This document shows, piece after piece, positions 24,946-33,800 of a stretch of DNA of 57,581 nt. The position numbers and the translations under genes are program-made. The notes under the pieces were generated by a model, which saw only the letters and a program-made list of their open reading frames with translations, was not told where the DNA came from and ran no database searches. The stretch comes from Anaerolineae bacterium (GTDB lineage: Bacteria > Chloroflexota > Anaerolineae > Aggregatilineales > Phototrophicaceae): positions 1 to 57,581 of the forward strand of contig JALHOR010000025.1 in NCBI GenBank assembly GCA_022842885.1. The letters are read 5' to 3'. Within the stretch, counting starts at the first letter, position 1. Each line of letters begins with the position of its first letter.

Positions 24946-25761
24946 ATGACCTTGCCCTTGATTGGCGCGGCGCTGCCATCACAGTATTTGCCGCAGTATC
25001 GGGAGTGGCTGATTGCCGACCAGCGCGATTTGGAAATCCAAGATTTTGTGATGCCCAGCGTGGTAGATGGCGACTGGCGTAGTTTGGTTCAAGATATTAA
25101 GGCACAGTTGGATGGTTATACCGGACGGATGGGTATTCATGGGCTGTTTTTGGGGATGACGATTGCTGCCTATGACCCCAAAATTCGCGCGGCTGTGATT
25201 GACCGCCTGAAGCAAACCCTCGAAATTTGCGGCGAATTGGGCGCAACCCACATGGTTGTTCACAGTCCGTTTGAACATTTGGGGATGCCCAACCACACGG
25301 AACGCCCGAATGATGAAGATAAGCAATATTATGATTTGGTGCATCTGACATTATCAGAGGTAGTGCCAATGGCAGAAGCCATCGGTTGCACCTTGGTGAT
25401 TGAAAATATCTTCGATAAAGTCCCGGCACTGCTAACCGGATTGGTTGAATCGTTTAACTCGCCTGCCGTGCGCCAAAGCCTAGATACTGGACACGCCTAT
25501 ATCAATTTTATGCAGGGTGCGCCCGCGCCGGATGCATGGGTCGAAACAGCGGGTGAATTGCTGGCGCATGTGCATGTCCAAGATACTGATGGGCAGGCAG
25601 ACTGGCATTGGTTGCCGGGCGAAGGCAAAATTAATTGGGGGGCATTATTCGCGGCGCTCAATACGCTGCCGCAGCAACCGCGTTTGGTATTAGAATTGCG
25701 CGATGCCACAGCGATTGGTCGTGCAGCCCAATGGCTGGCTGACCAAGGTTATGCGCGTTAA
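24946..25761 (+). CDS. Sugar phosphate isomerase/epimerase family (xylose isomerase-like TIM barrel)
   Basis: A ~271-residue AP-endonuclease-2/xylose-isomerase-like TIM barrel. Metal ligands are suggested by HSPFEHLG, the Glu in CTLVIENIFD, SLDTGHAYIN, AHVHVQDTDG with the Asp-His pair, and the final LVLELRD. These proteins isomerise or epimerise sugars or cyclitols, or act as dehydratases such as IolE. The precise substrate is not visible. The ATG at 24946 (MTLPLIGAALPS) is preferred over one 13 codons upstream because the upstream residues are highly basic and not part of the fold. It is divergent from merR, so that regulator might control it. Confidence 0.8.
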   Translation: MTLPLIGAALPSQYLPQYREWLIADQRDLEIQDFVMPSVVDGDWRSLVQDIKAQLDGYTGRMGIHGLFLGMTIAAYDPKIRAAVIDRLKQTLEICGELGATHMVVHSPFEHLGMPNHTERPNDEDKQYYDLVHLTLSEVVPMAEAIGCTLVIENIFDKVPALLTGLVESFNSPAVRQSLDTGHAYINFMQGAPAPDAWVETAGELLAHVHVQDTDGQADWHWLPGEGKINWGALFAALNTLPQQPRLVLELRDATAIGRAAQWLADQGYAR

Positions 25762-25853
25762 ATAGGTGTATTCGGGGATTGGTTGCGTCCTTTTTCTGGT
25801 ATTTGCGTCTCTTATCACTAGAACGTCAAATATTCATGAAAAGGGGTCGTGAG

Positions 25854-26072
25854 ATGTACTTGAATGTCGAGGCGGTTATCCAGCGTCAGCAGGATTTGCG
25901 GGTGGAAGCAGCGCAGGAAAGGGTGGCAAATGCTGTTATTGCTGTTGCTATCGAGAACGATGATTCTTCTGGTTGGCTCACACATGTGTTGAACTGGTTG
26001 GCGGTGAAATGGTCAAAACCCAAGCGCAGTTTTGCCCCCGTTATAGACCAACGCATACCATATAGTTGTTGA
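25854..26072 (+). CDS. Small hypothetical protein upstream of sigZ
   Basis: A 72-residue protein starting at an ATG seven bases after AAGGGG, a better site than those of the upstream in-frame ATGs. It is mostly helical (NVEAVIQRQQDLRVEAAQER), has an amphipathic tryptophan-containing stretch (WLTHVLNWLAVKW), and ends in IPYSC. I do not recognise a family. It lies 75 bases before sigZ on the same strand, separated from it by a hairpin. Confidence 0.5.
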   Translation: MYLNVEAVIQRQQDLRVEAAQERVANAVIAVAIENDDSSGWLTHVLNWLAVKWSKPKRSFAPVIDQRIPYSC

Positions 26073-26091
26073 ACAACCAGCAAAATAAGCA

Positions 26092-26117
26092 GACAATAGG
26101 CTTAGGAGTCTATTGTC
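26092..26117 (+). promoter_or_regulatory. 11-bp stem hairpin in the sigZ leader
   Basis: GACAATAGGCT (26092-26102) and AGTCTATTGTC (26107-26117) pair over 11 bases with one G-U around a TAGG loop, followed by CTGTTTTG. It lies between the small gene's stop and the sigZ ribosome site (AGGAG, 26133). It may terminate the small gene or attenuate sigZ. Confidence 0.45.
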
Positions 26118-26147
26118 CTGTTTTGAATCCAGCAGGAGCTTGTCGTA

Positions 26148-26711
26148 ATGCAAAGAATTTCGGTAGAACATATCTGGGATGAGTTTCATATCCCTCTCAG
26201 CCGCTTTATTCGCCGCCGTGTGCCGGATGATGCTACCGCTGATGATGTGTTGCAGGATGTGTATGTGAAGATTAATCAACACCTGCATACTCTGCGGCAG
26301 GATGCTCAACTGCGGGCATGGGTGTATCAAATTGCCCGCAACGCTATTATTGATTTTTACCGCCACCAGAAACCCCAAGTTACTCTTGATGCTGTTCTGG
26401 ATTTGCCAGATACGCCCGATGAAACCGATGATTTAACGCTCCGTTTGACGCACAGCATTCAAAATATGCTGAAGGTGCTGCCTGATGATTATCAACAAGC
26501 CTTAATCCTCACCGAGTATGAAGGCTTATCACAAAAAGAATTGGCAAACCGGCTAGGGTTATCCTTGTCGGGGGCAAAATCGCGGGTGCAACGAGCGCGA
26601 AAAATGCTGCGCGAACTGCTGCTGGCGTGCTGCCATTTTCACTTTGACCGTTATGGCACGGTGATTGATTTTCAGGGGCGGTGTACCTGCTGCGCCCAAC
26701 CATCCTGTTGA
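26148..26711 (+). CDS. sigZ: ECF sigma factor, SigZ-like, with Cys-rich tail
   Basis: A 187-residue sigma factor. Region 2 is EFHIPLSRFIRRRV and the DDVLQDVYVKI segment; LRAWVYQIARNAIIDFYR completes it. Region 4 is LPDDYQQALILTEYEGLSQ with the helix-turn-helix LANRLGLSLSGAKSRVQRAR. After region 4 comes a tail of about 35 residues with CCHFHFDRYG and CTCCAQPSC, as in SigZ-type proteins, where one expects a metal or thiol switch. arsM follows 71 bases downstream on the same strand, so SigZ may drive it. No anti-sigma gene is adjacent; the cysteines may do that job directly. Confidence 0.88.
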   Translation: MQRISVEHIWDEFHIPLSRFIRRRVPDDATADDVLQDVYVKINQHLHTLRQDAQLRAWVYQIARNAIIDFYRHQKPQVTLDAVLDLPDTPDETDDLTLRLTHSIQNMLKVLPDDYQQALILTEYEGLSQKELANRLGLSLSGAKSRVQRARKMLRELLLACCHFHFDRYGTVIDFQGRCTCCAQPSC

Positions 26712-26782
26712 GGCACTTTGCGTCTTTATAGGGAAAAGTCCGTCTGTACGGGAAACAACTTATACCAGCGAGGCATTTTCTC

Positions 26783-27655
26783 ATGACCATCCAAAATCTT
26801 AATGAAGCAACATCCGTAACGACTACCGCCGAAACCGCGTGCTGCGGTTCGGAGTGCTGTGGTGGCAACCGCACCAGCCATATCACTTTGCAGGAAGTAG
26901 CCCCGGTGACTATTCATGAAGTGGTGCAACAGCGTTACGGCGCAATTGCCAGCGGACAATCAGCATCGTGTTGCAGCGATGACTGCTGCAACGATACATC
27001 ACAGCAGGTCGCCTTGTATGAAACGGCGATGCTGGCAAATCTGCCTGTAGATGTGACCGGATTATCGTTGGGCTGTGGCGACCCAGTGAGCATTGCCGAG
27101 CTAAAAATGGGCGAAACCGTGTTGGATTTAGGCAGTGGCGGTGGCATAGATTGTTTCCTAGCGGCAGAGCGTGTGGGCAGCACCGGCTATGTTATCGGCG
27201 TGGATATGACGCTTGCCATGCTTGAAAAAGCCAACGCCAATAAAGCCAAAATGGGTGTGAACAATGTCGAATTTCGTCGCGGCAATATTGAAACACTGCC
27301 GGTTGTGGATAACAGCGTGGATGTCGTGATGTCTAATTGCGTGATTAACCTCTCACCCGATAAACCCGCCGTGTTTGCCGGAGCCTTCCGCGTGTTAAAA
27401 CCGGGCGGGCGCATCAGCATCAGTGATATTGTCACGGAAGGCGATTTTACATCCGAACTGCGTGCCGATATGTCGAAATGGGCAGAGTGTGTGACGGGCG
27501 CGATTGATACTGAGATATATACCGGCATGATGCGGGCTGCGGGTTTTACCCAGATTGCCATCGTAGATAAGACGGTTGCTGAGAAAATTGTTGCGCCCCA
27601 AGCTGGAATGCCACGCATTTACAGCGCCCGCATTACCGCCATAAAACCTGCCTAA
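26783..27655 (+). CDS. arsM: Arsenite S-adenosylmethionine methyltransferase
   Basis: A 290-residue SAM-dependent methyltransferase converting As(III) to methylated arsenicals. The SAM-binding motif [17 protein letters not shown] lies near 115-130 and [16 protein letters not shown] follows. The conserved arsenic-binding cysteines are in [13 protein letters not shown] and WAECVTGAI. The N-terminus has many CC pairs ([18 protein letters not shown]), common in bacterial ArsM and likely As(III) or metal ligands. It is an efficient detoxification enzyme in most hosts. It follows sigZ and is closed by a strong terminator. No arsR, arsC or efflux gene is seen here. Confidence 0.93.
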   Translation: MTIQNLNEATSVTTTAETACCGSECCGGNRTSHITLQEVAPVTIHEVVQQRYGAIASGQSASCCSDDCCNDTSQQVALYETAMLANLPVDVTGLSLGCGDPVSIAELKMGETVLDLGSGGGIDCFLAAERVGSTGYVIGVDMTLAMLEKANANKAKMGVNNVEFRRGNIETLPVVDNSVDVVMSNCVINLSPDKPAVFAGAFRVLKPGGRISISDIVTEGDFTSELRADMSKWAECVTGAIDTEIYTGMMRAAGFTQIAIVDKTVAEKIVAPQAGMPRIYSARITAIKPA

Positions 27656-27665
27656 TGCTCACAAC

Positions 27666-27696
27666 AAGAGACTGCCGCCAAAAAGCAGTCTCTTTT
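27666..27696 (+). terminator. Terminator after arsM, between convergent genes
   Basis: AAGAGACTGC (27666-27675) and GCAGTCTCTT (27685-27694) form a perfect ten-base stem with a nine-base loop, followed by T residues. It lies between the converging arsM and permease genes. Confidence 0.85.
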
Positions 27697-27706
27697 AAAG
27701 GCGGTT

Positions 27707-28804
27707 TCATATCTTTTGCCGTCCGTTCAGCAAAATAAGCATGACCACAGGCGCACCAAAAAAGGCAGTAACAGCGTTTAAGGGCAGCACCAATTCGCTG
27801 CCCGGCACTTCGGCAATGAGTGCTGCCAACAGCGCAGCAACAGCCCCTAAAAGTATCGCTGCCGGAATCAATGTGCGGTGGTCAGCGGTTTTAAACAGGA
27901 TTCGGCATAAGTGCGGCACTGCCACCCCCAAAAAGCCAATGGGACCACAAAAAGCCGTCACCGTTCCCGCCAACAATCCCGCCGTGATGATAATGCCCAA
28001 GCGGGTTCGCGCCAGATTCAAGCCCATGCTGCGAGCATAGGTTTCGCCGGGCAACAACGCATTTAAGGATTTTGCCAACATCAATGCCAAAATTAATCCG
28101 AGGCTCACGGCGGGCATCAGGATGAGCATCTGTGTCCAAGTGACGCCGCTAAATGTGCCAGCGCCCCAATTGCTGAATGCCTGCAAGCGTTCTGGAATGC
28201 TGAAATACATCAAAAAACTGACAACTGCGCCTGTGGCATACCCGAACATCAGCCCCAGAATCAACAAGGTTGTGGAAGATGTGATGCGGCGGGCAACCAC
28301 CAACACTAGCAGCATCGTCAACCCCGCGCCAATACTGGCAGCAGCGGCTAACCCAAAATCACCGATAAGTCCCAATCCAGCGAAGACCGCGCCGCCAATC
28401 GTTCCTGTAGATAAGACGACCAATGCCACGCCCAGACTCGCGCCGGAACTAATGCCCAACGTAAAAGGGTCTGCCAACGGATTGCGAAAAAATGTTTGCA
28501 TCAACACACCGCTGACGCTGAGGGCTGCGCCTGCAAAAATCGCGGTCAGTGCTTTGGGTAAGCGAAACTTGAGGATAATATTTGTCCATGCCGGGCGGCT
28601 GGCTTCACCGCCGGATAACACGCGCACAATCTCATCCAACGGAATGCTGACTGAGCCAATGGCAAGACTCAACAAAAAAATGCTGATGAGCAGTATCAGC
28701 AAACTTGCCCATAATCCCCAGCGAAAACGTGGCATCATGAAAATAGTTGGTTGGGCAGGTTTGGCAGCCACCGCCAGCGGCGTCTGTAAAACAGATTGAG
28801 ACAC
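27707..28804 (-). CDS. BtuC/FecCD-family ABC permease (corrinoid or siderophore uptake)
   Basis: A 365-residue FecCD-type permease with about ten membrane helices. Family motifs include LRLPKALTAIF-like FRLPKALTAIFAGAALSVSG, FFRNPLADPFTLGISSGASL, and GPIGFLGVAVPHLCRIL near the end, followed by the VLPLNAVTAFFGAPVVMLIL segment. These permeases import cobalamin, heme or ferric siderophores. The start is GTG with AAAGGTGA upstream. The cobalamin riboswitch ahead of the upstream binding-protein gene makes a corrinoid the likely cargo. No ATP-binding subunit gene is adjacent, although one is needed. Confidence 0.9.
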   Translation of the reverse strand: MSQSVLQTPLAVAAKPAQPTIFMMPRFRWGLWASLLILLISIFLLSLAIGSVSIPLDEIVRVLSGGEASRPAWTNIILKFRLPKALTAIFAGAALSVSGVLMQTFFRNPLADPFTLGISSGASLGVALVVLSTGTIGGAVFAGLGLIGDFGLAAAASIGAGLTMLLVLVVARRITSSTTLLILGLMFGYATGAVVSFLMYFSIPERLQAFSNWGAGTFSGVTWTQMLILMPAVSLGLILALMLAKSLNALLPGETYARSMGLNLARTRLGIIITAGLLAGTVTAFCGPIGFLGVAVPHLCRILFKTADHRTLIPAAILLGAVAALLAALIAEVPGSELVLPLNAVTAFFGAPVVMLILLNGRQKI

Positions 28805-28829
28805 GGTATCACCTTTGTAGCTGTTCAGG

Positions 28830-28878
28830 GATTAGCGATTAGCTTTTAGCTATCAGCGGTCAGCTTTCAGCTTTTAAC
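28830..28878. repeat. Heptad repeat array (7 units, NNTTAGC type)
   Basis: Seven units with exact seven-base period: GATTAGC, GATTAGC, TTTTAGC, TATCAGC, GGTCAGC, TTTCAGC, TTTTAAC. The units share NNTTAGC with drift. It sits just upstream of the permease start. Confidence 0.6.
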
Positions 28879-28910
28879 TGCTTTGTTGCAAAGTTCGATT
28901 ATCAATGCGT

Positions 28911-29090
28911 CATGCCGCCAGAAACTAAAGTTTCCGGCAGCCAAACTGACAAGTCTGCTAAAGAGACTGCTTCAAAAACGCCTGAATCGCAGTCGCAAGG
29001 GGCGATAGTGCGTGATGCCCTGTCGCAAGGTGGGCTGGTTTTGTTTAGCCCCACGACTTTAGTCTGGGGCAACTTTATCCCCAGCCCTAA
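28911..29090. mobile_element. IS200/IS605-like hairpin remnant (non-autonomous)
   Basis: Within the 320-base gap between the binding-protein and permease genes lie two structured ends. At 28914-28938 a stem with GAAA/TTTC and GCCG/CGGC arms encloses CTAAAG. At 29032-29087 GGGCTGG and CCAGCCC enclose an inner hairpin GCCCCA/TGGGGC around GACTTTAGTC. Subterminal imperfect palindromes with such CTAAAG/CTTTAG loops are typical of IS200/IS605-type elements and their short derivatives. GTCGCAAGG is repeated between them. No Y1 transposase frame remains. It may have displaced or accompanied loss of the transporter ATPase gene. Confidence 0.45.
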
Positions 29091-29124
29091 AAGCTAAGGA
29101 CTAAGGACTGACAACTAGGGACTT
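29085..29124. repeat. Heptad repeat array abutting the binding-protein stop codon
   Basis: Units in seven-base register: CCCTAAA, AGCTAAG, GACTAAG, GACTGAC, AACTAGG, GACTTTT. The array ends right at the stop codon of the substrate-binding protein gene. Confidence 0.5.
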
Positions 29125-30336
29125 TTATTCCAACGGCATAAAGAAATAAAACTCATGCTCTGGCAGCAAATCTGGGTAAAAGAGGGCAATCAAATCTGCC
29201 AAAATCCAGTGGGGATTCGCCAAGCCCGATTCGTAATAATCGTTGAAGCCGATGGCATTCAAGCGCAGTCCATTGGTATACACCTGCCCATTTTGCAGCG
29301 CAGCAAAATCAGCATAGCGTTCATCTTGCGCCAGCAAATCCGCCAGCGTCGTCACACCAAATGACCCCGGAATCCAAATGTCCGCATTGAGTCCAGCATC
29401 ATAAACCGTCTCAAAATCGAACATAACGCTGCTGGCTTGCCCTTGCACCAAATCCGAGTCTTCCAAAACATAACGTGCGCCCGCATCCTGCAAGAATTGT
29501 GCAGAAAAACTGTCGCTACCGGGGATGAACCAACCGCCGCCAAATGCCGTAAAACTATCCCATAACACCAACGGTTTTTCATCGCTGGCAATATCAGCGG
29601 TGAGCGCCACTAAATCATTATAAGCGGCTTCTTTTTCGGCAAAGAGGTCTTCGGCGGCAGCTTCAGCGTTATAAAACAGCGCAGTGAATTTCAGCCATTC
29701 AGCACGTCCTAGCGGCGTCGCTTCCACATAATCAGCACTCAGCGCCACCGGAACGCCTGCTTCGATTAACACGGGATGCGTATCATATTCAGGAATACCG
29801 CTACCAAATGCCATCACCAAATCCGGTTCGGCATTCAACACACTTTCGATATTAATGGTTGCGCCGCTACCTACTTCCAGAAAATCCGGGTTTTCTGCCA
29901 GCGCCAAAACTTCGGCTGAACTAACATAATCCAATTCATCTACGCCGATGAGCGTATCGGCAACACCCAATTCAACCAAATGTGGCAAATACGATGTGGA
30001 CAACGCCATGAGCCTATCAATCGGCACGGTAACAATTTGAGCATCGGGATAATCTTCGGGCGTGGGCGTGCCGCATTGCACCAACACATACTGGAAAGCA
30101 TCGCTTTCGGCTGCGCCTGCCCAAGGCTGCGTGACGGTCACTAATTTATAGTGGTTAAAATAGTCCACTGTGAATGTTTGCGCGTATTCGATGCTGATTT
30201 TATCGGGGAAATAATCCGTGTCAGGGTCATATGCGCCTTCTGCCACACACGCGGCAACCGCCTCTTGTGCTGATACGGGTATCAGCAGCAGCAGTAACCC
30301 CATAAAAAAGATGAATCGTGAAATTTTGTGATACAT
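29125..30336 (-). CDS. ABC transporter substrate-binding protein (BtuF/FecB type)
   Basis: A 403-residue periplasmic-type binding protein with a signal peptide (FIFFMGLLLLLIPVSAQ). The fold is that of class III binding proteins: MALSTSYLPHLVELGVADTL, a mid segment VLNAEPDLVMAFGSG, and GVPVALSADYVEATPLGRAEW, then KPLVLWDSFTAFGGGWFIPG and QDERYADFAALQNGQVYTNG near the end. It should capture corrinoid or a siderophore and hand it to the FecCD permease. A cobalamin riboswitch with its own terminator sits upstream, so corrinoid is the likelier ligand. AGGAGAT lies about ten bases before the ATG. Confidence 0.9.
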   Translation of the reverse strand: MYHKISRFIFFMGLLLLLIPVSAQEAVAACVAEGAYDPDTDYFPDKISIEYAQTFTVDYFNHYKLVTVTQPWAGAAESDAFQYVLVQCGTPTPEDYPDAQIVTVPIDRLMALSTSYLPHLVELGVADTLIGVDELDYVSSAEVLALAENPDFLEVGSGATINIESVLNAEPDLVMAFGSGIPEYDTHPVLIEAGVPVALSADYVEATPLGRAEWLKFTALFYNAEAAAEDLFAEKEAAYNDLVALTADIASDEKPLVLWDSFTAFGGGWFIPGSDSFSAQFLQDAGARYVLEDSDLVQGQASSVMFDFETVYDAGLNADIWIPGSFGVTTLADLLAQDERYADFAALQNGQVYTNGLRLNAIGFNDYYESGLANPHWILADLIALFYPDLLPEHEFYFFMPLE

Positions 30337-30436
30337 AAGACAATATCTCCTATCCTTGAACGGTAGATAAAAAATTTATCTCCGACGGAAAGGACAAACT
30401 GAGGATGGGAATTGTGAGAAAAAGGGAGAAAAACGC

Positions 30437-30456
30437 AAAAACCCGCCATTGGCGGG
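30437..30456 (-). terminator. Riboswitch expression-platform terminator
   Basis: On the minus strand CCCGCC, a short loop and GGCGGG (30442-30456) form a strong hairpin followed by TTTTT (30441-30437). It lies between the cobalamin aptamer and the binding-protein gene, about 100 bases before its start, so it probably terminates transcription when corrinoid is bound. Confidence 0.85.
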
Positions 30457-30461
30457 AATCC

Positions 30462-30640
30462 CTGTTACACAGTCATTCCACGCTCGTTTCCCTTACACCG
30501 CGAAGGTAATTCCGAGCTAAAGTGGTGGCAGGCATTCGGGCTTCTGAAAAAATCAGTTACCGTTGCGCGACAGCGCCGGACTTACACCGGCTTCCCCTGA
30601 GAAATGCTCTGCATCCGGGCAGAACATACCAGCACTTTAG
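30462..30640 (-). promoter_or_regulatory. Cobalamin riboswitch (B12 aptamer)
   Basis: Read on the minus strand, the core contains GGGAAGCCGGTGTAAGTCCG, then GCGCAACGGTAACTG, AGAAGCCCGAATGCCTGCC and the downstream ACCTTCGCGGTGTAAGGGAA. These match the conserved aptamer blocks (GGTGnAAnTCCGG, CGCAACGGTA, and the A-GCC-GA-CCTGCC B12-box part) in the right order. It precedes the binding-protein gene and is followed by an intrinsic terminator. It should lower expression of corrinoid uptake when cobalamin is plentiful. Confidence 0.92.
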
Positions 30641-30758
30641 AGGTTAATGAGATGAGCATAACAGGATGCAGATAATTTGTCAATCATGCAGCGGCACTGG
30701 TGATAATGGCGGCTCTGCCGCAGCATCAAGAGGGATAGGAAAAAGTTAGGAGTGTCCT

Positions 30759-30772
30759 CAGAGTTGACTCTG
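30759..30772. promoter_or_regulatory. Inverted repeat upstream of kinase-LuxR gene
   Basis: CAGAGT-TG-ACTCTG is a perfect dyad 42 bases upstream of the kinase gene start and overlaps a TTGACT. It could be an operator. No well-spaced -10 matches this -35, so this is only a candidate; the LuxR-type HTH of the downstream protein makes self-binding thinkable. Confidence 0.3.
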
Positions 30773-30813
30773 GTTGTTCTATACTAGGAACATCGAATAA
30801 CGGAGATGCGACT

Positions 30814-33800
30814 ATGGACACTTTTAATAAGCAGCATATCAAAGGCTATGATTTACGCGAGCGCATTGGTGCGGGCGGTTTTGGGGCGGTGTATCGGGCG
30901 CATCAATCTACCGTCGGGCGCGAAGTAGCCATCAAAATTATCCTACCGGGCTTGGCGAATCAACCGGATTTTATCCGCCGTTTTGAGAGCGAAGCCCAAC
31001 TTATTGCGCGGTTGGAGCATCCCCACATCACGCCGTTGTACGATTATTGGCGTGACCCAGAAGGTGCTTATCTCGTCATGCGCTGGCTACGTGGGGGCAG
31101 TTTGCGCGATGCCTTGCAAAATGGCGCGTTTGAACTGCGGGCGGCGGCATTGGTGCTAGACCAAATTGCCGGAGCATTATCGCTGGCACATCGTAACGGC
31201 GTGATTCACCGCGATATCAAACCTGCCAACATTCTCTTGGATGAAGATGGCAATGCCTACTTGACGGATTTCGGCATCGCCAAAGATTTGAATATCCAGA
31301 ACAGCCACACGCAGCAAGACGCGATTGTGGGGTCATTGGATTACATTTCGCCGGAGCAAGCCCGCAGCGAACCCGTAACAGCCCGCACCGATATTTACAG
31401 CTTGGGCGTGACATTGTTTGAACTTATCACCGGGCATCACCCGTTTGAAAATATGTCTTCCGTCGAGCGTCTGTATAAGCATATCAATGACCCCCTGCCG
31501 GACATCACCACTGTTGAGTTGTCGCTCCAAGATGAGATTAATCGGGTCATTCAGAAGGCGACGGCAAAAAACCCAGAACAGCGTTACCCGGATGCGTTGG
31601 CATTCGCCGCTGATTTCCGCGAAGCCGTCGGTATGAATCGCACTTCGACCACGATGGAAGAATTGCTGACGCAGCGCGAACACGAAATTTTGCATCTCAT
31701 CATTGACGGTTTATCCAACAAAGAAATCGCCCAAAAACTCACCGTCACGCTTGGTACGGTCAAATGGTATGTCAATCAGATTTATAACAAGTTGGGGGTA
31801 CGCAGCCGCGTTCAAGCCATTGTTCGGGCGCGAGAATTGCATCTTATCGTAAAATCGGATGAAAAAATCGAAGCGGTGATGATTCCGACGGAAGATTTTC
31901 ATCCCGAAAATCCGTACAAGGGTTTACGCGCTTTTCAAGCTGCCGATAATCAGGATTTCTTTGGGCGCGAAAAAATCACGGCAAAACTCATTAAACGCTT
32001 GGGCGAAAGTGGCGAAAGCGGACGCTTTTTGGCTGTCGTGGGTCCCAGCGGCAGCGGCAAATCGAGTCTTGTGAAAGCGGGTCTCATTCCGGCGGTATGG
32101 CGCGGCGAACTACCCGGTTCGGAAAAATGGTTCGTGGTTGAGATGCTGCCGGGGTCGCGCCCACTGGATGAATTGGAAATTGCCCTGACGAAAATCGCTG
32201 CCAATCAGGCAGGCAATTTGCATGAACACCTCAGCCGCGACGCATTTGGGCTGGCGCGGGTCGCTAGTTTGATTTTGCCCAACGACAACAGCGAATTGGT
32301 GATTGTGATTGACCAGTTTGAGGAAGTGTTTACGCTGTTGGACGATGAAAATTCTCGGCAGCATTTTCTCGATTTGCTCCATGCCGCTGTCACCGAACCG
32401 CGCAGCCGCATTCGTATCGTGATGACGCTACGTGCTGATTTTTATGACCGTCCATTGCATTATCCGCAGTTTGGCGAATTGGTGCGTACCCATCTCGAAA
32501 CCATCATGCCCCTCTCTGCCGAAGAATTGGAACGGGCGATTGCTAAACCTGCCGAACAAGTGGGCGTGACCTTTGAACCCGGCTTGGTCAGTGCCATCAT
32601 TGGCGACGTGAATTATCAGCCCGGCGCATTGCCCCTCCTGCAATATGCCCTCACCGAATTATTTGAACAACGCAAAGGACGACTTTTAACTCGTGAAGCC
32701 TATCAACAAATTGGCGGCACTATCGGCGCATTGGCGAAACGTGCCGAAGAAGTATTTTTGAATCTTGATGCCGACGCGCAAGCCATCACGCGCCAAATTT
32801 TCTTGCGTTTGGTCACGTTGGGCGAAGGCACAGAAGACACGCGCCGCCGCACAGCACGGTCAGAATTGCAGGCATTGGCAACCGACGGGGATATTTTGGA
32901 AGATGTGATAGATACCTTTGCCAGTTATCGCCTGTTTTCGCTGGATACTGACCCCGGCACACGCACGCCCACTGTTGAAGTCGCCCATGAAGCACTCTTG
33001 CGCGAATGGGAACGCCTGCGAAGTTGGCTGAATGAAAGCCGCGACGAAATCAAGATTCAGCGCCAGCTATCTGTTATGGCTGACGAATGGCATAAGGCAA
33101 AACAAGATAGCAGTTTTCTGGCACGCGGCTCACGTTTAGACCAATTCGAGACATGGGCAGCGCATACCCAATTATCCCTCACTGCCCGCGAAAAAGCCTA
33201 TCTCGAAAAAAGCATCGTTCAACGGGATTTGGATGCTCAAGCTGAAAAAGAACGCCAAGCCCGCGAAAAACAATTGGAAAAACGCTCGCAGAATTTCTTA
33301 CGCGGGTTGGTGGCGGTGTTTGCGGTAGCATTGGTGATTGCGATTGGATTGTCAACGATTGCTTTCCGTGAAAGTGACCGTGCCAACGATGCACTGATAG
33401 CCGAACAAGCGGCTCTCTCAGCAGAACAAGCAGCGCGGGCAACCAGCGAAGCGAATTTCAACCGTGCCGAACAACAGCGGCTTTACTTACAGGCTGATAA
33501 TGCTATGGATAATGGCGCAACCGGCAATGTAGGGTTGGCGTTGGCAATTCGCAGCTTAGAGTACGGTTATACTGCGGGGGCAGATGCAACCTTGATGCGT
33601 GCCAGTCGCCAAGGGGTCGTGCGCCACATTTTGACCGGACATCAATTTGAGATTAATGGGTTAAATTATTCACCCGATGGCAAGTTGATTGCGACTTGCA
33701 CCGAAGGCGGAACACGCATTTACGACGCCCTCACGGGGCAGGAATTGCGTTTGCTCGCGGAAGAGACGATTGTCAGAAGTGTGGTATTTTCACGAGATAG

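Noticed and set aside
28912..29097. A 61-codon frame in the gap where a transporter ATPase would be expected
   Set aside because: It is made of hairpin arms and repeats, has no Walker motif, and lies inside the IS-like remnant.
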